Assembly (NCBI RefSeq): GCF_007748115.1
Contig: NZ_CP036289.1
Location: 5,704,001 to 5,768,000 of the forward strand
Length of the DNA: 64,000 bases
From: Bremerella volcania
GTDB lineage: Bacteria; Planctomycetota; Planctomycetia; Pirellulales; Pirellulaceae
Direction: 5' to 3'
Positions 60,551 through 64,000 of this stretch are shown here, in pieces; position 1 is the stretch's first letter, and the number at the start of each line of letters is the position of its first letter. The translations under genes were made by a program, and so were the position numbers. Below the pieces are notes generated by a model. It was not told the DNA's origin, made no database searches, and saw nothing but the letters and a program-made list of their open reading frames with translations.

Positions 60551-62122
60551 ATGAACCTGGTAATCGTGCATCATCACCTCAATCGCGGCGGCGTGACCCA
60601 GGTGATCCTCAATCACCTGCGAGCCCTGCACGAGGCCGGGGCTCGGGAGATCTTCGATCGCGTCGTGATCTTATACGGGGGGCGCGCCACCGGTTGGCCG
60701 GAAAACGTCGAACCTGCTTTGGAAGGGGTCGAACTGGTCGAGATTCCCAGCATCGACTACGACACGGTCACCGCCGTCGGCGAAGAAGCTCCGTTTCGGG
60801 CGACTTCCGAAATGCTCGAAAAGCAGGGGCTTTCCGCGGAAGAAACGCTGCTGCACGTGCACAATCACACGCTGGGCAAGAATGTCGCGTGGCCCAACGC
60901 GCTGGCTCGGCTAGCAGAAGCTGGTTACCGCATGCTACTGCAGCTGCACGATTTCGCGGAAGACTTTCGCCCGGATAACTATCGCCGCCAGGTCGAGTAC
61001 CACGGCGAAAGTGGAACCGGCATGGCCGAGGTTTACTTTCAGGCGCCCCACGTCCATTACGCGGTCCTCAATTCGCGCGACCGGGGTATTCTCGAAAAAG
61101 CCGGATTCGCGAGCGACAAACTGGCCTGGCTACCCAACCCGGTGCAGCCGTTTCCGGTTCTGCCGCATCGCGCCGACGCGCGGCGCGCGCTACAAGAGAA
61201 ACTTTCCGTAGGGCCAAGCGAACCGTACGTGTTATATCCGGTGCGTGGTATTCGTCGGAAGAACGTCGGCGAGTTAGTCCTCTGGTCGGCGTTGGCCCCC
61301 CAGCCGGTCACTTTTGGGATCACGCTGGCCCCGGTGAATCCCGTCGAGCTTGCGCCCTACCAGGCATGGGAGTCGCTGGCGAAAGAATTGGAGCTTCCGT
61401 GCAAGTTCAACGTAGGTGGCGACGCTGGTCTTTCATTTCACGAAAACCTGGCCGCGGCCGACGCGATCATCAATACGAGCGTGGCCGAAGGGTTCGGGCT
61501 CGTGTTTCTCGAAGCGTGGCTGGCTGGCAAACTGCTGATCGGCCGCGACCTGCCGGAGATCTCGGCCGACTTCAAAAAGGCAGGGCTGCGTTTGGATAGC
61601 CTGGCGGCGTGTCTCTACATTCCGAAACGCTGCCCGATCTCGGGGCGTGAAGTTTTCTCGGAACAAGCCTATCGCCAGCGGATGACCGAGTTGTTCACGC
61701 AGGTACGACGCGATTTCGGACAAGAAGAGATGGAAGCGGAGGATCTCGAGAAACAACTCGACGAGCGACTAAGCGACGAGTGGATCGACTTCGCCCTTTT
61801 GACGGTCGAGGCGCAGCGGGAAGTCGTGCGAGCCGTTGCCAACAGTAAAGAGCTTGCCGAGGCGATCGTCGAAGAGAACGCCCTGGTGATGCGGCCCCTC
61901 ATGCAAGAGGACGTCAACTTCGACTCGACCATTCAAATCAATTCCCAAATTGTCCTCTCGCGGTTCGGCCTGAAGGGAACCGGAGAGCGGCTGCGCGAGC
62001 GATACGAGCAGTTGGCCAGGCAGCAGCCGGGGCCGGTTTCGTCGTTCAACGGAGCCAATCGGATCTTGCGGCAATTCGTGGAACTGTCCCGCTTTCATCC
62101 TGTCCGCCTGGAAGATGCATGA
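60551..62122 (+). CDS. GT4-like glycosyltransferase
   Basis: A 523-residue GT-B enzyme: N-terminal MNLVIVHHHLNRGGVTQVI (a glycine-rich donor loop), HVHNHTLGKN, and the C-terminal donor site SVAEGFGLVFLEAWLAGK (about 312-329). About 130 residues beyond the usual GT4 end have no recognisable domain. The ATG has AAGGA 6 bases upstream. It shares ATGA with the next gene, so the two are translationally coupled. Donor and acceptor are unknown; a soluble glycoside is possible. Confidence 0.87.
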   Translation: MNLVIVHHHLNRGGVTQVILNHLRALHEAGAREIFDRVVILYGGRATGWPENVEPALEGVELVEIPSIDYDTVTAVGEEAPFRATSEMLEKQGLSAEETLLHVHNHTLGKNVAWPNALARLAEAGYRMLLQLHDFAEDFRPDNYRRQVEYHGESGTGMAEVYFQAPHVHYAVLNSRDRGILEKAGFASDKLAWLPNPVQPFPVLPHRADARRALQEKLSVGPSEPYVLYPVRGIRRKNVGELVLWSALAPQPVTFGITLAPVNPVELAPYQAWESLAKELELPCKFNVGGDAGLSFHENLAAADAIINTSVAEGFGLVFLEAWLAGKLLIGRDLPEISADFKKAGLRLDSLAACLYIPKRCPISGREVFSEQAYRQRMTELFTQVRRDFGQEEMEAEDLEKQLDERLSDEWIDFALLTVEAQREVVRAVANSKELAEAIVEENALVMRPLMQEDVNFDSTIQINSQIVLSRFGLKGTGERLRERYEQLARQQPGPVSSFNGANRILRQFVELSRFHPVRLEDA

Positions 62123-63000
62123 ACTCTTTTTCGGAAATCCTAAGAAGCAACAGTCAGCCACTCCAGCCGATTCCCACCGATCAGCCAGCGGAGCTAAGAC
62201 AGCTGCCGGGGATCCGCGCGGTGCTGTTCGATATCTACGGAACGTTGCTGGTCAGCGGCAGCGGCGACGTGGGTACCGCCATGGAAATGACCAAGGGAGA
62301 TGCCCTGGAAGCGGCCTGGGAGGCCAGTGGCGTGCAATGCAGCGTGCCGGCCGACGAGATGATTGCCCAGCTTTACAACGTGATTCAGGATGATCACAAA
62401 ATTGCCACTAAAAGAGGCACTTCTTATCCAGAGGTGGTGATCGAAGAAATTTGGGAAAAAGTTTTTGATGGCCCGATGCGTCGTGGGCAGGTCGAATTGC
62501 CGTGCGATTTCGATATGAAACTGTTCGCGCTGGAGTTTGAAACGCGGGTCAATCCGGTGTGGCCGATGCCCGACTTACGCGAGGTTCTCACCACGCTGCA
62601 CCAGCGCGATTACACGCTGGGAATCATCAGTAATGCCCAGTACTTCACGCCAAAAATCGTGGAAACTTTCCTCGAATCGACGCTTGAGGAAAATGGCTTC
62701 CGCCCGGAGAACTGTTTTTTCTCGTACGAGCATCGCGTTGCCAAGCCTGGGACCGAGCTTTATGAGGCCGCTGCGAAAAGTTTAGCCGACCAGGGAATCG
62801 ACGCGTGTCATATTTTGTATGTTGGCAACGACATGCTGAACGATATCCAGCCGGCATCGCAAATTGGCATGAAAACTGCTCTGTTTGCCGGAGACCGTCG
62901 TAGTCTACGACTACGGAAGGACGATGCTCGAATGTTGCCAATGCACCCTGACGTGACGCTCACTAGACTTTCCGACATTTTGGCTTGCCTTCCGAGATAA
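62119..63000 (+). CDS. HAD-superfamily hydrolase
   Basis: A 293-residue HAD protein: motif I DIYGT (38-42), motif II Ser in IISNAQ (about 171), motif III Lys in AKPGTE (about 209), motif IV GNDMLND (about 236-242). The second residue after the nucleophile is Tyr, not Asp, as in haloacid-dehalogenase-like members; classical phosphatases have DxD. So phosphatase activity is not assured. Its place between two glycosyltransferases suggests it acts on a product of the first. Confidence 0.88.
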   Translation: MNSFSEILRSNSQPLQPIPTDQPAELRQLPGIRAVLFDIYGTLLVSGSGDVGTAMEMTKGDALEAAWEASGVQCSVPADEMIAQLYNVIQDDHKIATKRGTSYPEVVIEEIWEKVFDGPMRRGQVELPCDFDMKLFALEFETRVNPVWPMPDLREVLTTLHQRDYTLGIISNAQYFTPKIVETFLESTLEENGFRPENCFFSYEHRVAKPGTELYEAAAKSLADQGIDACHILYVGNDMLNDIQPASQIGMKTALFAGDRRSLRLRKDDARMLPMHPDVTLTRLSDILACLPR

Positions 63001-63006
63001 TCCAGC

Positions 63007-64000
63007 ATGAACGTAACTGATACCGCAGGGCATAACATTGGTTTCGTAGGAACACGTTTTGCCGGGACCGATGGCGTTTCGTTAGAAGCGGCCAAATGGG
63101 CCAAAGTCCTTTGGGACTACAAGCATGTCAGCTACTGGTACGGCGGGAAGATGGACACCGATCCCGACATCACCAGCCTGGTCCCCCATGCCTATTTTGG
63201 TCATCCCGACATACAATGGATTAATCGGCGTATCTTCGGCACGACCACTCGTGATCCGGAAGTTACGCGGCGGATATTCGCACTGGCCGAATATCTCAAA
63301 CATACGCTGTACGAATTCACGCGTCGCTTCAACATCGAGGTGATGATCGTGCAAAATGCGCTTTGCATTCCGATGAATGTTCCTCTGGGCGTGGCGATCA
63401 CCATGTTCATTGCCGAGACGGGCTTCCCCACCATCGCGCACCACCACGACTTTTACTGGGAACGCGATCGGTTCTCGGTCAACGGGATCAACGACATCCT
63501 CAGCATGGCGTTCCCGCCTACGTTACCCTCGATTCAACACGTCACGATCAACTTGCCAGGCCAGGCCGATCTCTCGCACCGCAAGGGGCAATCGTCGATC
63601 CTGGTTCCCAACGTTCTCGATTTCGAGGACCCACCGGTCAACGACGACTACCCGCACAGCTTCAAGCAGGATATCGGTCTGACGCCGGATGATATCGTCA
63701 TCCTTCAGCCCACCCGCGTGGTGCCGCGCAAGGGGATCGAGCATGCGATCTCGCTGGTCAATTCGCTGAACAACCCTAAGTACAAGCTGGTGGTGACCCA
63801 CGAGTCTGGCGACGAAGGGGACGAGTATATGCATGCCCTGCAAGAGATGGCCGAACGACAAAACGTCGACCTGCGCTTCGTGGCCGACCGCGTGGGGGAA
63901 GAGCGTCGCATCGATCGCGAAGGTCGCAAGATTTACACGCTCGGCGATTGCTACGCAGCCGCCGACTTCATCAGTTACCCAAGCCTGTATGAAGGGTTTG
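63007..64000 (+). CDS. GT4-like glycosyltransferase (3' end beyond window)
   Basis: At least 331 residues from the ATG at 63007. The start has [23 protein letters not shown], a GT4 donor loop, and the later [17 protein letters not shown] and YPSLYEGF segments of the second Rossmann half, including the typical EGFG site. The end lies past the window. It follows the HAD gene by 6 bases, so the three genes form an operon: GT, HAD, GT. Confidence 0.87.
   Translation, partial: MNVTDTAGHNIGFVGTRFAGTDGVSLEAAKWAKVLWDYKHVSYWYGGKMDTDPDITSLVPHAYFGHPDIQWINRRIFGTTTRDPEVTRRIFALAEYLKHTLYEFTRRFNIEVMIVQNALCIPMNVPLGVAITMFIAETGFPTIAHHHDFYWERDRFSVNGINDILSMAFPPTLPSIQHVTINLPGQADLSHRKGQSSILVPNVLDFEDPPVNDDYPHSFKQDIGLTPDDIVILQPTRVVPRKGIEHAISLVNSLNNPKYKLVVTHESGDEGDEYMHALQEMAERQNVDLRFVADRVGEERRIDREGRKIYTLGDCYAAADFISYPSLYEGF

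Noticed and set aside
62119-63000. assignment of the HAD protein as mannosyl-3-phosphoglycerate phosphatase
   Set aside because: Context would allow it, but motif I is DIYGT instead of DxD and the overall motif spacing is of the haloacid-dehalogenase-like class; kept as general HAD hydrolase.

Overview
The window looks like chromosomal DNA of a marine planctomycete of the Pirellulales (Blastopirellula/Bremerella-like). This is inferred from GC content in the mid-to-high 50s, a secreted sulfatase, a GDSL/membrane-bound-dehydrogenase protein next to a HEAT/c-type-cytochrome protein, a redoxin-cytochrome-monooxygenase fusion, an ECF sigma factor of the X6 type beside a membrane Ser/Thr kinase, many lone regulators, and Pirellulales-style short palindromic repeats. 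There is no tRNA, rRNA, insertion sequence, prophage or CRISPR array.

Layout. 1-5 kb: a truncated aquaporin translationally coupled to an ArsR repressor (minus strand), a lone FliN-like protein, a calcineurin-like phosphoesterase, CutA and a small conserved protein. 4.8-16 kb (minus strand): four large envelope or secreted proteins: AsmA-like, MscK-like channel, redoxin/cytochrome/PHM fusion, sulfatase. Each of the last three is separated from its neighbour by a hairpin. 16-18.7 kb: a marR-SDR-pirin-doxX operon with two matching operator-like sites. 18.9-27 kb (plus): a secreted FAD oxidoreductase 9 nt before a NosR-like protein with two FMN-binding domains, then a Ser/Thr kinase and a beta-helix protein. 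27-38 kb: housekeeping and small orphan genes (AhpD-like, DUF4261, DUF1579, hemerythrin, U32, RdgB, two membrane proteins, a glycosyltransferase, glutamate dehydrogenase, DUF885).

39.7-43.9 kb: a compact four-gene lipid-modification operon (DUF1295, FAD/amine oxidase-like, DUF1365, cyclopropane-fatty-acid-synthase-like methyltransferase) with overlapping starts. 44-52 kb: flippase, GT2, nitrilase, a 686-bp non-coding stretch, FolK with an unexplained C-terminal half, DUF2007, a stand-alone receiver and a lipoprotein-type alpha/beta hydrolase. 52.5-57 kb: dehydrogenase and cytochrome modules, usually fused in PVC bacteria, as two genes with a strong terminator between them. 57-60.4 kb: a cluster of interspersed palindromic repeats, some forming the C-terminus of a small protein, then kinase and ECF sigma factor. 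60.5 kb to the end: a GT4-HAD-GT4 operon running off the window.

The best candidates for something undescribed are the FAD/double-FMN membrane redox pair, the lipid operon, the GT-HAD-GT operon, the FolK extension, and the repeat cluster with its repeat-extended protein. All functions come from motif recognition; no database search was run.
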